DNA of 64,000 bases from Caldilineaceae bacterium (GTDB taxonomy: Bacteria > Chloroflexota > Anaerolineae > Caldilineales > Caldilineaceae): NCBI GenBank assembly GCA_022821545.1, contig JAJEDJ010000034.1, positions 1 through 64,000 of the forward strand, in the 5' to 3' direction. The notes beneath the pieces were generated by a model. The model was given only the letters and a program-made list of their open reading frames with translations, searched no databases and was not told the DNA's origin. The first letter of the stretch is position 1. Every line of letters begins with the position of its first letter. Made by a program: the position numbers and the translations under genes. Shown piece after piece: positions 44,991-54,321 of this stretch.

Positions 44991-45017
44991 TCTGCCCGTC
45001 AGGATTTCCGAAACAAA

Positions 45018-45041
45018 GGGAGGCCGCATGTGCGGCCTCCC
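45018..45041 (+). promoter_or_regulatory. Perfect 11-bp intergenic hairpin after binding-protein gene
   Basis: GGGAGGCCGCA (45018-45028) pairs with TGCGGCCTCCC (45031-45041). The formal loop is 2 nt, so a 10-bp stem with a 4-nt loop is realistic. No T-tract. It lies 27 bp after the binding-protein stop. Confidence 0.8.
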
Positions 45042-45059
45042 GACTCTGAGTCACGACAG

Positions 45060-46046
45060 ATGCTGTTATTCATCTTGAGAAGACTGATCGTCATGATACC
45101 TGTGACGATCCTGATCAGTGTCATTGGCTTCATCATCATTCAGGCGCCGCCCGGCGACTTCGTGAGTTCCTACATCGCCGGCTTGGAGGCCCAGGGCGAC
45201 ATCATTGAACCGGAGTTGATCGACTCGCTCAGGGCGCGCTACGGTCTTGGTGAACCAATCTATGTACAGTACTTCAGGTGGGTCTCAAGCTTCGTTGAGG
45301 GCGATCTCGGTTACTCGATGATCTACCGCGAGCCGGTTGTGGACGTCATTGCCCAGCGGCTGCCCTCCAGCTTTACCATCTCGCTCCTCTCTTTGATCCT
45401 GGTATTCGCGATCGGCATCCCCATTGGCATCCTTTCGGCTACAAAACAGTACTCGCTTGCAGACTACTCCTTTACCGTTGTCGGGTTCTTGGGCGTGGCT
45501 ACGCCCAATTTCCTGCTGGCCCTGGTGGGGCTCTGGCTGCTGTTCAAGTGGACCGGCAACGTAGCCATAGGTCTTTACTCCCCGGAGATGCAGAATGCGC
45601 CCTTTGGCCTGGCCAAGTTCCTGGATCTGGTTGGCCACATCTGGTTGCCCGCACTGATCGTAGGTACCGCGGGGACCGCAGAACTGATCAGGACGATGCG
45701 CGCAAACCTTTTGGACGAGCTCCCCAAGCAGTATGTCACTGTCGCCCGCGCGCGCGGCGTCAAGCCGACCAAGCTGCTCTACAAGTATCCCTTGCGCATC
45801 GCGATCAATCCTGTGATCAGCACCGTTGGCTGGCTCTTGCCCGTGCTGGTTGAGGGTGAAGTCCTGGTCTCCCTGGTCTTGGGGCTGCCGACGATTGCCC
45901 CCGTTCTGCTGGACTCGCTCCTGCAGCAGGACATGTTCCTGGCTACGAGTATTATCATGATCCTGGGAATCCTTACGCTCATTGGCACCCTTCTGTCGGA
46001 TATTCTGCTGGCCATCGTCGATCCGCGTATTCGGGGGGCCGTATGA
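45060..46046 (+). CDS. Oligopeptide ABC transporter permease (DppB/OppB type), cassette C
   Basis: A 328-residue permease. The N-terminal MLLFILRRLIVMIPVTILISV is the usual OppB start; FVEGDLGYSMIYREPV and the EAA-like loop ELPKQYVTVARARGVKPTKLLYK are typical. About six helices. ATG 45060 is chosen because the in-frame upstream codons overlap the hairpin region. It overlaps the next gene by 4 bp (ATGA). Confidence 0.93.
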   Translation: MLLFILRRLIVMIPVTILISVIGFIIIQAPPGDFVSSYIAGLEAQGDIIEPELIDSLRARYGLGEPIYVQYFRWVSSFVEGDLGYSMIYREPVVDVIAQRLPSSFTISLLSLILVFAIGIPIGILSATKQYSLADYSFTVVGFLGVATPNFLLALVGLWLLFKWTGNVAIGLYSPEMQNAPFGLAKFLDLVGHIWLPALIVGTAGTAELIRTMRANLLDELPKQYVTVARARGVKPTKLLYKYPLRIAINPVISTVGWLLPVLVEGEVLVSLVLGLPTIAPVLLDSLLQQDMFLATSIIMILGILTLIGTLLSDILLAIVDPRIRGAV

Positions 46047-47107
46047 CCGGGATTCAGCGTGGGGGAACTGCAATGGATGAGCTGGCGCCCCCTGACTCGG
46101 CTATGAACGGCTCGCTGCTGTCCGTGCGCAATCTGCAGACCCATTTCTTCTCGCGCGAAGGAGTGGTCAAGGCTGTCGACGGCGTGAGTTTCGATATCAG
46201 ACCGGGCGAGATTCTCGGAATCGCCGGCGAGAGCGGTTGCGGAAAGAGCGTTACCAGCCAGTCGATCCTCCGCATCCTTCCCAGGAACGGCAAAATCGTG
46301 GGAGGCGAAATCCTCTTCCAAAACGATGACCGCACGATAGATCTGGCGACCGAAGATGCCGATGGCCGCGTACTCCGCGACATTCGGGGCAAAGAGATCG
46401 CCATGATCTTCCAGGAGCCGATGACTGCCTTCAGCCCTGTCCATACCATCGGCGATCAGATCATCGAGACCATCCGCATTCACCAGGAAGTCAGCAAGGA
46501 GGAGGCCCACGACCAGGCCGTCGAAATGCTGCGGCGGGTCGGCATGCCCAATCCGGCGCGCAACATAGACGAGTACACCTTTAATCTGAGCGGCGGTATG
46601 CGCCAGCGGGCGATGGTGGCCCTTTCACTCTCTTGCCGGCCCAAACTGCTGATCGCCGACGAGCCGACTACGGCGGTTGACGTGACGATTCAGGCCCAGA
46701 TGCTGGAGCTGCTTCGGGACATCCAGGCCGATCTGGGAATGGCGATCATAATGATCACCCACGATTTGGGCGTGATTGCCGAGCTGACTGACCGGGTCAT
46801 GATCATGTACCTGGGCAAGGAGGTGGAGCACGGAACGGTGGAGGATGTCTTCCACCGGCCGCAGCATCCCTACACCCGCGGCCTGCTGGCATCGATCCCG
46901 AAGATGGAGCCGGGCAGAGTGGAAATCGAACCGATTGAGGGCGTCGTGCCCAACCCCTACGCCATGCCGTCCGGCTGCAAGTTTCATACCCGCTGCCCTG
47001 ACTTTATCGCCGGCGTCTGTGAGAAACTCGATCCCCCCCTTACCGAAGTTGCCAAAGGTCACGAAGTGAGCTGCTTCCTCTACGGCGGCAAGGAGGGGCT
47101 CGAGTGA
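46043..47107 (+). CDS. Oligopeptide ABC transporter ATP-binding protein (DppD/OppD type)
   Basis: A 354-residue ABC ATPase. Walker [11 protein letters not shown], signature [15 protein letters not shown], Walker [13 protein letters not shown] and switch His (MITHDLGV) are intact. The C-terminal oligopeptide-type extension carries the [10 protein letters not shown] cysteine motif that can bind an Fe-S cluster in this subfamily. It starts by ATGA overlap with the permease and ends with a 4-bp overlap with the second ATPase. Confidence 0.95.
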   Translation: MTGIQRGGTAMDELAPPDSAMNGSLLSVRNLQTHFFSREGVVKAVDGVSFDIRPGEILGIAGESGCGKSVTSQSILRILPRNGKIVGGEILFQNDDRTIDLATEDADGRVLRDIRGKEIAMIFQEPMTAFSPVHTIGDQIIETIRIHQEVSKEEAHDQAVEMLRRVGMPNPARNIDEYTFNLSGGMRQRAMVALSLSCRPKLLIADEPTTAVDVTIQAQMLELLRDIQADLGMAIIMITHDLGVIAELTDRVMIMYLGKEVEHGTVEDVFHRPQHPYTRGLLASIPKMEPGRVEIEPIEGVVPNPYAMPSGCKFHTRCPDFIAGVCEKLDPPLTEVAKGHEVSCFLYGGKEGLE

Positions 47108-48192
47108 CGGCAACCACACGCGCGATGAACATGAACGAGCGCGCCATCATCTCGGTTCGCAACCTCGTAAAGCACTTCCCGATAGAGGCGGGCTTTCTGC
47201 GCCGTCAGGTTGGCGTTGTCAAGGCGGTTGATGATCTGAACTTCGACCTGAATGAGGGCGAGACGCTGGCCCTGGTCGGGGAGAGCGGTTGCGGCAAGAC
47301 TACCACCAGCCACTGCATCATCCAGGCCCAGCGACCTACCGCGGGCCGTGTCCTCTTCCGAATCGGAGACGCGGAGCCGATGGATCTCACGCAGATGGAG
47401 AAAGGCGAGCTCAAGGAAGCTCGTCGCAACATCCGCATGATCTACCAGGATCCATATTCATCGTTGAACCCGCGCATGACCCTGCTCCAGATTATCGGCG
47501 AGCCGCTGGTTATTCATCGCATGGTCAAGAGTCAGGACGATCTGCAGGAACGGGTGGCGGAGCTGCTGCGTCTCGTGCGCCTCGATCCTTCGACAATGAA
47601 CAGGTATCCGCACGCCTTCAGCGGCGGCCAGCGCCAGCGTATCGCGATTGCACGCGCCCTCTCCCTTTCGCCCAAGGTTGTGATCGCAGATGAAGCGGTG
47701 TCGGCTTTGGACGTGTCGGTCCAGGCGCAGATTCTGAATCTGCTCAAGGAGCTCCAGAACCAGCTCGGCCTCACCTACCTCTTCGTTGCCCACAATCTGG
47801 CCGTCGTCAAGTACGAGGCCGATCGGGTTGCCGTGATGTACGCCGGCAAAATCGTCGAGATCGGCGAGACCGAGGCCCTGTACACCAATCCCAGGCACCC
47901 GTATACCGAGGCGTTGATCTCTGCGGCGCCCAATCCGGATCCCGACACAAAGCACCGGGAGCGGATCGTGCTCTCAGGCGAGGTGGCCGACCCCGGCAAC
48001 CTTCCTGGCGGCTGCGCCTTCCATCCCCGCTGCCGTTATGCGGAGGACCGCTGCAGGCAGGAAATACCTGAACTGATCGAAGTCGGCGGAAACGAGGGGC
48101 AGGCGCACCAGGCTGCCTGCCACTTCGCGGACAGCCTGGACCTAACGGGAATCGCAGGCGCTATTCTGCGCGAGGAAGGTGAAAGCGCATGA
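47104..48192 (+). CDS. Oligopeptide ABC transporter ATP-binding protein (DppF/OppF type)
   Basis: A 362-residue ABC ATPase: Walker [11 protein letters not shown], signature FSGGQRQRIAIARAL, Walker B VVIADEAVSALD (Ala-Val where most members have Pro-Thr/Val-Ser), switch FVAHNLAVV. The C-terminal CAFHPRCRYAEDRC is the oligopeptide-type Cys motif. GTG start at 47104 in a 4-bp overlap. It overlaps the downstream permease by 4 bp. Confidence 0.95.
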   Translation: MTATTRAMNMNERAIISVRNLVKHFPIEAGFLRRQVGVVKAVDDLNFDLNEGETLALVGESGCGKTTTSHCIIQAQRPTAGRVLFRIGDAEPMDLTQMEKGELKEARRNIRMIYQDPYSSLNPRMTLLQIIGEPLVIHRMVKSQDDLQERVAELLRLVRLDPSTMNRYPHAFSGGQRQRIAIARALSLSPKVVIADEAVSALDVSVQAQILNLLKELQNQLGLTYLFVAHNLAVVKYEADRVAVMYAGKIVEIGETEALYTNPRHPYTEALISAAPNPDPDTKHRERIVLSGEVADPGNLPGGCAFHPRCRYAEDRCRQEIPELIEVGGNEGQAHQAACHFADSLDLTGIAGAILREEGESA

Positions 48193-49340
48193 CGCAGGCA
48201 GCAGGCGCGGCGCCCATAGACGGGGTCGTCGCAGGAGACGGGACCGACCAGCGAATTCTGGTCGCTTCACAGTGGCAGTTGATCCGCTGGCGCTTCTTGC
48301 GGCACAAGCTGGCGGTCATTTCCCTGGTTGTACTCGGGTTGTTCTACTTTGTTGCCGTTTTCGCAGAGTTCGTGGCCCCCTACGACCCCTATATCTTCAG
48401 AGAAGAACTGACTCTGGCGCCCCCGCACACGGTTCGCTTCATCGACCCTGAAGGCAACTTTCACCTTCGTCCCTTTATCCATCCCTTCAAGAAAAGCCTG
48501 GACCCGGAAACTTATGCTGCGATCTTCGTCGAAGATGAGACCGTAATGCAGCCGCTGGGCCTCTTCGTGCGCAGCGACCCCTACAAGCTGTGGGGCCTGT
48601 TCGAGAGCGAAATCCATCTGTTTGGCCTGCAGGATCCGGAGGCACGCCTTTCGCTTCTGGGACAGGATACCGTGGGGCGCGATCTCTTTACCCGCATCGT
48701 TTACGGCGCGCGCATCTCGCTCACCATAGGTCTGGTGGGCGTTGCCATGAGCTTTTTCCTGGGCATTCTGATTGGCGGCCTGTCCGGTTACCTCGGCGGG
48801 ACAGTGGATATGGTAATCCAGCGTGTGATCGAATCGTTACGCGCCTTGCCGACCTTGCCGCTGTGGATGGCCCTCAGCATCGCGCTGCCCTCGGACTGGC
48901 CGGTGGTTAGAACCTACTTCGCAATCGTCTTGATCTTGTCGATCGTTGGCTGGACAAGCATCGCGCGCGTCGTTCGTGGACGTTTCTTCGCCCTCCGTGA
49001 GGAGGACTTCGTCGGCGCGGCGGAACTGGACGGAGCCGGCAACCTGCGTATAATCTTTCGCTATCTCCTCCCCTCCTTTATGAGTTACATTATTGCCAGG
49101 CTGACGCTTGCCATTCCGCAGATGATTCTGGGCGAGACTGCCCTCAGTTTTATCGGTCTCGGCCTGCAGGCGCCCGCCATCAGTTGGGGCGTGCTGCTGA
49201 AGGATGCGCAGGCGATTCGCGTTCTTGCCCTGTCGCCCTGGCTTCTGTTGCCGACTGTCTTCATCGTGGTCAGCATCCTCGCATTCAATTTCGTCGGCGA
49301 CGGCCTGCGGGACGCTTCCGACCCCTATTCGCACGTCTAG
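48189..49340 (+). CDS. Oligopeptide ABC transporter permease (DppC/OppC type), cassette C
   Basis: A 383-residue permease, longer than the usual about 300 because of an extracytoplasmic insert of about 80 residues after the first helix (roughly residues 63-150, including a HLRPFIHPFKKSLDP stretch). After the insert come LLGQDTVGRDLFTRIVYGARISL and the EAA-like loop LREEDFVGAAELDGAGNLRIIF. About six helices. The gene order binding protein-B-D-F-C is unlike the common A-B-C-D-F. Confidence 0.93.
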   Translation: MTQAAGAAPIDGVVAGDGTDQRILVASQWQLIRWRFLRHKLAVISLVVLGLFYFVAVFAEFVAPYDPYIFREELTLAPPHTVRFIDPEGNFHLRPFIHPFKKSLDPETYAAIFVEDETVMQPLGLFVRSDPYKLWGLFESEIHLFGLQDPEARLSLLGQDTVGRDLFTRIVYGARISLTIGLVGVAMSFFLGILIGGLSGYLGGTVDMVIQRVIESLRALPTLPLWMALSIALPSDWPVVRTYFAIVLILSIVGWTSIARVVRGRFFALREEDFVGAAELDGAGNLRIIFRYLLPSFMSYIIARLTLAIPQMILGETALSFIGLGLQAPAISWGVLLKDAQAIRVLALSPWLLLPTVFIVVSILAFNFVGDGLRDASDPYSHV

Positions 49341-49413
49341 CCCTCCCTCCAAGTCTCTGGACAGGAGCGTTGCACTTCCGGCGCTTCTGCGCAGCCCAAA
49401 GGAAGAACGGAAA

Positions 49414-50289
49414 ATGAACGCCTTTTTCGACGCCAGCGACCTCAAGCACGATGGACCCGCCCTCCGCCGCCAGGCTGACCGTGACGGTTATCTCTTCATT
49501 CGGAACTTCGTTGATAAGGAGGCCATACTTCAGGCCCGCAAGGACATAGTTTCTGTCTTGCGCGAGGTCGGATGGATCGACGCCGGGGACGACCCCCACG
49601 CCACGGATACCAGCCACCCGCCCCATATATCGGGAGAACCCGAGTTTTCGCCGGTCTACGACATGGTCCAGTGCCTCGAATCCTTTCACACCCTCGCGCA
49701 CGACAGCGCCATCGAGAGCGTCATCGGCCATCTTCTCGGTAGCGACATACTCCTGCAGCCCAGCAATATCGCCCGCTTCATCTTCCCGACCAATCTGGAG
49801 CAGACGACCCCTGCGCACCAGGATTTCGTGCATATTCAGGGGACGCCTGACGTTTGGACCGCCTGGCTGCCCCTGGGCGACTGCCCCCACTCCATGGGTG
49901 GCTTGAGCGTGCTGTCCGGTTCGCACAAGCATGGCATCCTGCCGGTCTCGCGGTCTCTCGGTGCCGGAGGACTGAGGGCGCATTTTGAGAAGATCGGCGG
50001 GGAGTGGGTCTCAAGCCCGTTCGAGAACGGGGACATCCTCTTCTTCCACAGCCACACCGTGCATAAAGGTCTGCCAAACCTGTCCGGGAATCGAATCCGG
50101 CTGTCGGTTGACTACCGCTACCAGAGGGCGTCGGACCCGGTCATGGACAAGGTCCTGACCCCGCACCAGGGCCGGCTCTCGTGGGAAGAGGTCTACAAAG
50201 GGTGGAAGTCGACTGAATTCCAGTATCACTGGCAGAAGTACGAGCTCACTCCTGTCGAAAAGGTACCGTTTCAGCCGGTTGAGGAATGA
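49414..50289 (+). CDS. Phytanoyl-CoA dioxygenase (PhyH) family protein, cassette C
   Basis: A 291-residue Fe(II)/2-oxoglutarate oxygenase. Iron ligands are in TPAHQDFVH (His135, Asp137) and HSHTVHKGL (His217), with Arg227 or Arg229 for 2-oxoglutarate. MGGLSVLSGSHKHG is the core strand pair. ATG 49414 follows GGAAGAACGG. It is 73 bp after the permease stop and closes cassette C, then meets the minus-strand cassette D end-on. Confidence 0.92.
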   Translation: MNAFFDASDLKHDGPALRRQADRDGYLFIRNFVDKEAILQARKDIVSVLREVGWIDAGDDPHATDTSHPPHISGEPEFSPVYDMVQCLESFHTLAHDSAIESVIGHLLGSDILLQPSNIARFIFPTNLEQTTPAHQDFVHIQGTPDVWTAWLPLGDCPHSMGGLSVLSGSHKHGILPVSRSLGAGGLRAHFEKIGGEWVSSPFENGDILFFHSHTVHKGLPNLSGNRIRLSVDYRYQRASDPVMDKVLTPHQGRLSWEEVYKGWKSTEFQYHWQKYELTPVEKVPFQPVEE

Positions 50290-50409
50290 AGCTGGCGCCG
50301 GTTCCGCAACGCGCTTCTCAGCAATAAACGCCGCAGCCGGCAACCCGGCCGCCTTTCTCGCCCAGGCCGCAGGAACTCACTTTCGGGCAGAATTCATCGC
50401 CGGCAGAGC

Positions 50410-51657
50410 TCACCGTCGAGCAGGGTGAAACTCGATCAGCTGGCTTTCCTGAATGGTGCGCATGTTCATCTCATACTGGAGCGGGGAGTCGAACTCGAAC
50501 GCCAGCCGGCCGCGTGACTTGGCCAGATAGGTGGCGAAAAGCTGGCCGGGAACGCAGTAGACCAGCGGAGACAGCGCCTCCGATACCGACCCGGCGACCG
50601 GCAATGTAACGTCGGCTGCCTCAGCAAGATCCCGGTTGCTTTCGTCGCAGACCACCACGCCGCAACCTCCCATCGTCCTGGTCGTGTGCAGCAGCTCCCG
50701 GACCCGGCTGACGCTGCGGCCCTGGGGCGCTATGAACAGGACCTGCGTACCCGGCCCGGTGAGGAAGAACTGCTCGTGCGCCCACTCTTCCAGCTCCTGG
50801 GAGACGCCGTATACGCGCGGAAGTTCATAGGTCTTGGCTGCGTAGAACAGGCTGGTGGCAATGCTGGGGCCGGAGCCGAGAAACGTGTAGCTCTCGATGG
50901 CCTTGACCTGCTCGGCATAGGCTGCCGCCGCCGGCGTGCAGATGCGCACAGTCTCGGCGATCAGCCCGGCTGTGGACCCTAACTCCGCCCGCAGCGCGTC
51001 CGCCTCACCCTCTGTAATGCGGCCCCGCACGACCCCGGTCTGGAATGCGATCAGATATAGGGTGGTCAGGCTGGCCAGGTAGTTGACCAGGCCGAACGAG
51101 CCCCGCCGCGGTTCGTCGTCCTCTTCGCTGGTCGCCAGGTTGCTGGGCATTCCAATCAGCTCTCCTGCGACCCGGACGCTCTGATCGAGGATCGTTTCGG
51201 CCTCTTGGGCCAGCCAGCCCTCCGAATTGCCCGTAATCGCGACCGTGCGCGCGCCGCCCAGCCGCGCATTGACGAGCGCTTCGACCGAGCGGGTCGCCTT
51301 GCCGGAATTCGATATCCCGAATACCAGGGAGCCGGGGGGTACAAACTCGGCGGCATAGCGTCCGAACTCGAGGGCTTCGAGCGCTTCGGTGGGAACGCCG
51401 GCATAACGGGCGAAAGCGTAGCGGGCGGCCAGGCCCGCAAAGTAGGAGTCGCCGCATCCGGTGATGTAAATGTGGGAACTCTCCGCGAGCAGGGAGGGGT
51501 CCATGGCTTCCAGCTGCGGCTGGACCGAACTGATCACCGCGGGGATGGCCGGGCCTTGGTTGCTGATTTCATTCAGCATGTCTTCGATGGTGACCGGTAT
51601 CGGTTCGCCGAATTCGGCCTGCCGGATAGGGCGGGCGACTGTCTCATCTCTTTCCAT
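50410..51657 (-). CDS. Double-SIS-domain sugar isomerase-like protein (GlmS/AgaS-like, no glutaminase domain)
   Basis: A 415-residue protein with two sugar-isomerase (SIS) domains: the first with IYITGCGDSYFAG and VFGISNSGKATRSVEAL (about 60-200), the second with YTFLGSGPSIATSLFYAAK and QELEEWAHEQFFLTGPGTQVLFIAP (about 255-380). It resembles the isomerase half of glucosamine-6-phosphate synthase but lacks the N-terminal Cys amidotransferase domain, so it may be an amino-sugar phosphate isomerase/deaminase or lyase. ATG 51657 is chosen; the frame is open further upstream without conservation. Last gene of cassette D. Confidence 0.88.
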   Translation of the reverse strand: MERDETVARPIRQAEFGEPIPVTIEDMLNEISNQGPAIPAVISSVQPQLEAMDPSLLAESSHIYITGCGDSYFAGLAARYAFARYAGVPTEALEALEFGRYAAEFVPPGSLVFGISNSGKATRSVEALVNARLGGARTVAITGNSEGWLAQEAETILDQSVRVAGELIGMPSNLATSEEDDEPRRGSFGLVNYLASLTTLYLIAFQTGVVRGRITEGEADALRAELGSTAGLIAETVRICTPAAAAYAEQVKAIESYTFLGSGPSIATSLFYAAKTYELPRVYGVSQELEEWAHEQFFLTGPGTQVLFIAPQGRSVSRVRELLHTTRTMGGCGVVVCDESNRDLAEAADVTLPVAGSVSEALSPLVYCVPGQLFATYLAKSRGRLAFEFDSPLQYEMNMRTIQESQLIEFHPARR

Positions 51658-51682
51658 TTCTGCCTCTTGCCAAGTGAAGTGG

Positions 51683-51710
51683 GGTCGCTGGTGGCTGGTC
51701 GCCGGTGGTA
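51683..51710. repeat. Imperfect 14-bp tandem duplication
   Basis: GGTCGCTGGTGGCT is followed by GGTCGCCGGTGGTA (11 of 14 identical), in the short gap between the Rieske and SIS genes. Confidence 0.5.
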
Positions 51711-51737
51711 GTCTGCTACGCGTGCTGCGAGGCCGCT

Positions 51738-52130
51738 CTACATGACAATGAATACCTGGCCGTCTTCGACCGAAACCTCGTAGGTGCGTAGTCTGAGGTC
51801 GTAGCCAAAGGCCTTCCCGCTGCGAATGTCGTACTCCATCCCATGCCCCGGGCAGACCAGAACTTCGCCTTCGTGGGCCCACTCGGTCTCCCAGCACGTA
51901 TCCGCGTTACAGATCACCGTGCCCTGCAGCCGGCCCCTGCTCAGCGGGGCGGACTGATGCGGGCAGCGGCCAAAAAGTGCGAAAAAATCTCCTTCGACGT
52001 TGAACACCGCGATCTGTACGCTGCCAACGCTGACCTCCATGCGCGTGCCGGCAGGAAAGTCGCTGAGCCTGGCAACGGGGATCTTGCGTCGCGGACGCCT
52101 GCTGCCGGAGCGTGGCTTTTCTGAACTCAT
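51738..52130 (-). CDS. Rieske [2Fe-2S] ferredoxin-like protein
   Basis: A 130-residue Rieske domain. Cluster ligands: GRCPHQ (Cys56, His58) and VCPGHGMEYD (Cys93, His96). The first 17 residues are basic. There is no attached oxygenase domain, so it is an electron carrier or a small subunit. It starts by ATGA overlap with the upstream amidohydrolase gene, so the two are translationally coupled. By family knowledge it could carry electrons to an oxygenase; PhyH enzymes do not normally need one, so its partner is unclear. Confidence 0.9.
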   Translation of the reverse strand: MSSEKPRSGSRRPRRKIPVARLSDFPAGTRMEVSVGSVQIAVFNVEGDFFALFGRCPHQSAPLSRGRLQGTVICNADTCWETEWAHEGEVLVCPGHGMEYDIRSGKAFGYDLRLRTYEVSVEDGQVFIVM

Positions 52131-53302
52131 TTTCGAGCCGTCAGCCCAAAGAAGCGCAGCGCGTTCTCGCCAAGAATCTTGCGCCGAAGCGCATCGTCCA
52201 TCTCATAGCGCATAAAACCCGCGATCAGGTCCCTTTCCAGGTGCGGCCAGTCGGAGGCCCACATCGTCGTGTCCCGGCCCTGGTACAGATCGATCAGCTT
52301 GGCCAGGTCGCCGCGGCGTGGCAGAGCCTCCAGCTCGTGTGTGCCGATGTACCAGTCCCGGATGTACTCGCTTGGCTTCTTCTCCAGCGCCGGCAACTCG
52401 GTGCGGTAGCGCAGGTATGCGGCGTCAAGCCGGTACATGATGAAAGGCATCCACGTGAGTCCGGCCTCCAGAATCGCGAATTTCAGGTTGGGGAAGCGGA
52501 CGGGGATGCCGGCGCATACGACGGACATAATCTGTAGCATTGACGTGAACGGGAAGCCCATGCTGTTGACCTGCATGAGCGTATGAAAGTGGGCCACACG
52601 CAGAGGATAGTTGTCGTGGATCAGGGCCTCTATGCCATGGAAGCTGATGGGAAGGTCGTGCCTGGCCGCGGCCTCGAAGATCGGCCAGTACTTCTCGTCG
52701 CCGATTGGCGGGTTGACGCCCGCGTCGGGAATGCAGACGCTGACGACGTCGGGGTGGCCTGCATGGCGGTCGATCTCCAGCGCCGCCCGTGCCGGCTGCT
52801 GCGGCGCCACGACGATGGCTATCTTGACGCCCTCCAGATTCTTGTAGGCGTCAACCATGTACTGGTTATAGGCTGTGGCCAGGGCGGCCGCCCATTCCGG
52901 TTCGGGCAGATAGCCGATGGGAAGGAGTTCGCTGGGAAAGAGAATGCTGTAGTCGATGATCCCCTTCTCCATTCTCGCGAGAAGGTCCTCCTTGGTGGCC
53001 AGCTTGGCGCGCGGCGGCTTGTCGTAGGAGGAGCCGAGCCAGGCGATGTGGGCTATCATGTTGCGCAGCGAGTTGCCCGGCTCTCCCTTGAAGTCGGCCT
53101 GAAGCACTGTCTCCATTCGCTTGCGGAAGTGGCCCTCCATATAGTCGAGCATGAACATGAGCGTGTCATCGACATGCACGTCAACGTCGACTATCGTGAG
53201 GCCTGAGAGCTCTTCGCCGTACTGGTCGAGATCTTCGTCCTGGACGGGATTTAAGGAGGGCTCGACTCTTTGCACTGTGACCGGCTGACCTTCATTCGCC
53301 AA
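52127..53302 (-). CDS. Amidohydrolase family 2 (ACMSD-like) metal-dependent hydrolase/decarboxylase
   Basis: A 391-residue TIM-barrel amidohydrolase. The first-strand metal motif VDVDVHVDD has Asp41-Val-His43; HDLPISFHGIEA supplies mid-barrel His; and MWASDWPHLERD has the late Asp351. This pattern fits the ACMSD and related decarboxylase group. Start is TTG 53302 behind CAGGAG. The first 35 residues are an acidic extension. Role in cassette D unknown: hydrolysis or decarboxylation of an imported acid is plausible. Confidence 0.88.
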   Translation of the reverse strand: MANEGQPVTVQRVEPSLNPVQDEDLDQYGEELSGLTIVDVDVHVDDTLMFMLDYMEGHFRKRMETVLQADFKGEPGNSLRNMIAHIAWLGSSYDKPPRAKLATKEDLLARMEKGIIDYSILFPSELLPIGYLPEPEWAAALATAYNQYMVDAYKNLEGVKIAIVVAPQQPARAALEIDRHAGHPDVVSVCIPDAGVNPPIGDEKYWPIFEAAARHDLPISFHGIEALIHDNYPLRVAHFHTLMQVNSMGFPFTSMLQIMSVVCAGIPVRFPNLKFAILEAGLTWMPFIMYRLDAAYLRYRTELPALEKKPSEYIRDWYIGTHELEALPRRGDLAKLIDLYQGRDTTMWASDWPHLERDLIAGFMRYEMDDALRRKILGENALRFFGLTARK

Positions 53303-53418
53303 CTGAGAATCTCCTGACGAGCCTGTTGTGGGAGGCGGCCTGAACGCTTGAGTGTGAACGCCTGCGCCTGTCGTTCAGGCTCTGTCGAGTTTAACAGACC
53401 GTAGCGCGGGCGCACAAA

Positions 53419-54321
53419 TCAACTGGCTGAATGGCCGTTGCGGCGCCCTCTGGCCGCGCGCGGGTTCATCGCGTCGATCAGGCCGTCACCGACCAGGTTG
53501 ACGCTCAGGACAAGCAGGGTCAACACGAGACCGGGAAATCCGGGGTACCAGGGGGCGACAGTGATGTAACCGCGTCCGTCGCTGATGATTGAGCCCAGGC
53601 TCGGGGTCGGCGGCTGAATGCCGAAGCCAAAGAAGCTCAGCCCTGCTTCGTACATGATGGCGCCCGGTATGCCCATCGAAAAAGCGACGATGATCGGCCC
53701 CATGCAGTTGGGAAGGACGTGTCGCAGCAGAATGCGCCAGTTGCCCGCGCCTATGCTGCGCGCCGCCTCCACGTATGTCTGCTCTCTGATGGCCAGGACC
53801 TGTCCCCGCACCAGGCGCGCCACGTCCGGCCAGGCCACCAGCGCCAGCGCCAGGCACACCGTCAGCAGTCCGGGCCCGAGCACGGCCGTCACTGTCATCG
53901 CCAGCAGAATGACGGGGAAGGCGAGCATGATGTCGGTGATGCGCATGATGATACTGTCAACGATCGTCGGGAAATAGCCTGAAATCAGCCCGAGCAAGGT
54001 GCCCGCCGCCATTGACAGGCCCCGTACCAGGAGGCCGACTATCAGAGAGGTGCGCAGGCCGAAGACAACCCGGGCAAAGATGTCCCTCCCCAGCTGGTCG
54101 GTGCCGAACAGGTTGCGGGCGTTAGGAGCAAAAGGCGGCGTGATCGTCTCGCCGTCCCGCTCGCGCCGCATCTCGATTTGCGTGGGGTCGCTGACGATAA
54201 AGGGCGCCAGGGCTGCCAGCAGCACGAAGACGAGAATGACCCCTGCGCCGACCAGCGGCAGACGGGCCTGCAGCAAGCGCCGCCAGTCAAACGTAGCGGA
54301 TTCGCGGATTGATAAACGCAT
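53419..54321 (-). CDS. Peptide/nickel-type ABC transporter permease (DppC type), cassette D
   Basis: A 300-residue permease with FGTDQLGRDIFARVVFGLRTSL, the EAA-like loop IREQTYVEAARSIGAGNWRI and FGIQPPTPSLGSII. Six helices. It overlaps the upstream permease gene by 35 bp, indicating tight coupling. No ATPase gene belongs to this operon. Confidence 0.93.
   Translation of the reverse strand: MRLSIRESATFDWRRLLQARLPLVGAGVILVFVLLAALAPFIVSDPTQIEMRRERDGETITPPFAPNARNLFGTDQLGRDIFARVVFGLRTSLIVGLLVRGLSMAAGTLLGLISGYFPTIVDSIIMRITDIMLAFPVILLAMTVTAVLGPGLLTVCLALALVAWPDVARLVRGQVLAIREQTYVEAARSIGAGNWRILLRHVLPNCMGPIIVAFSMGIPGAIMYEAGLSFFGFGIQPPTPSLGSIISDGRGYITVAPWYPGFPGLVLTLLVLSVNLVGDGLIDAMNPRAARGRRNGHSAS

Noticed and set aside
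42957-45029. 690-codon open frame on the minus strand opposite the cassette C binding-protein gene
   Set aside because: It mirrors the codon structure of the well-supported lipoprotein gene, lacks a ribosome binding site and recognisable domains, and is explained by G+C-rich codon bias.
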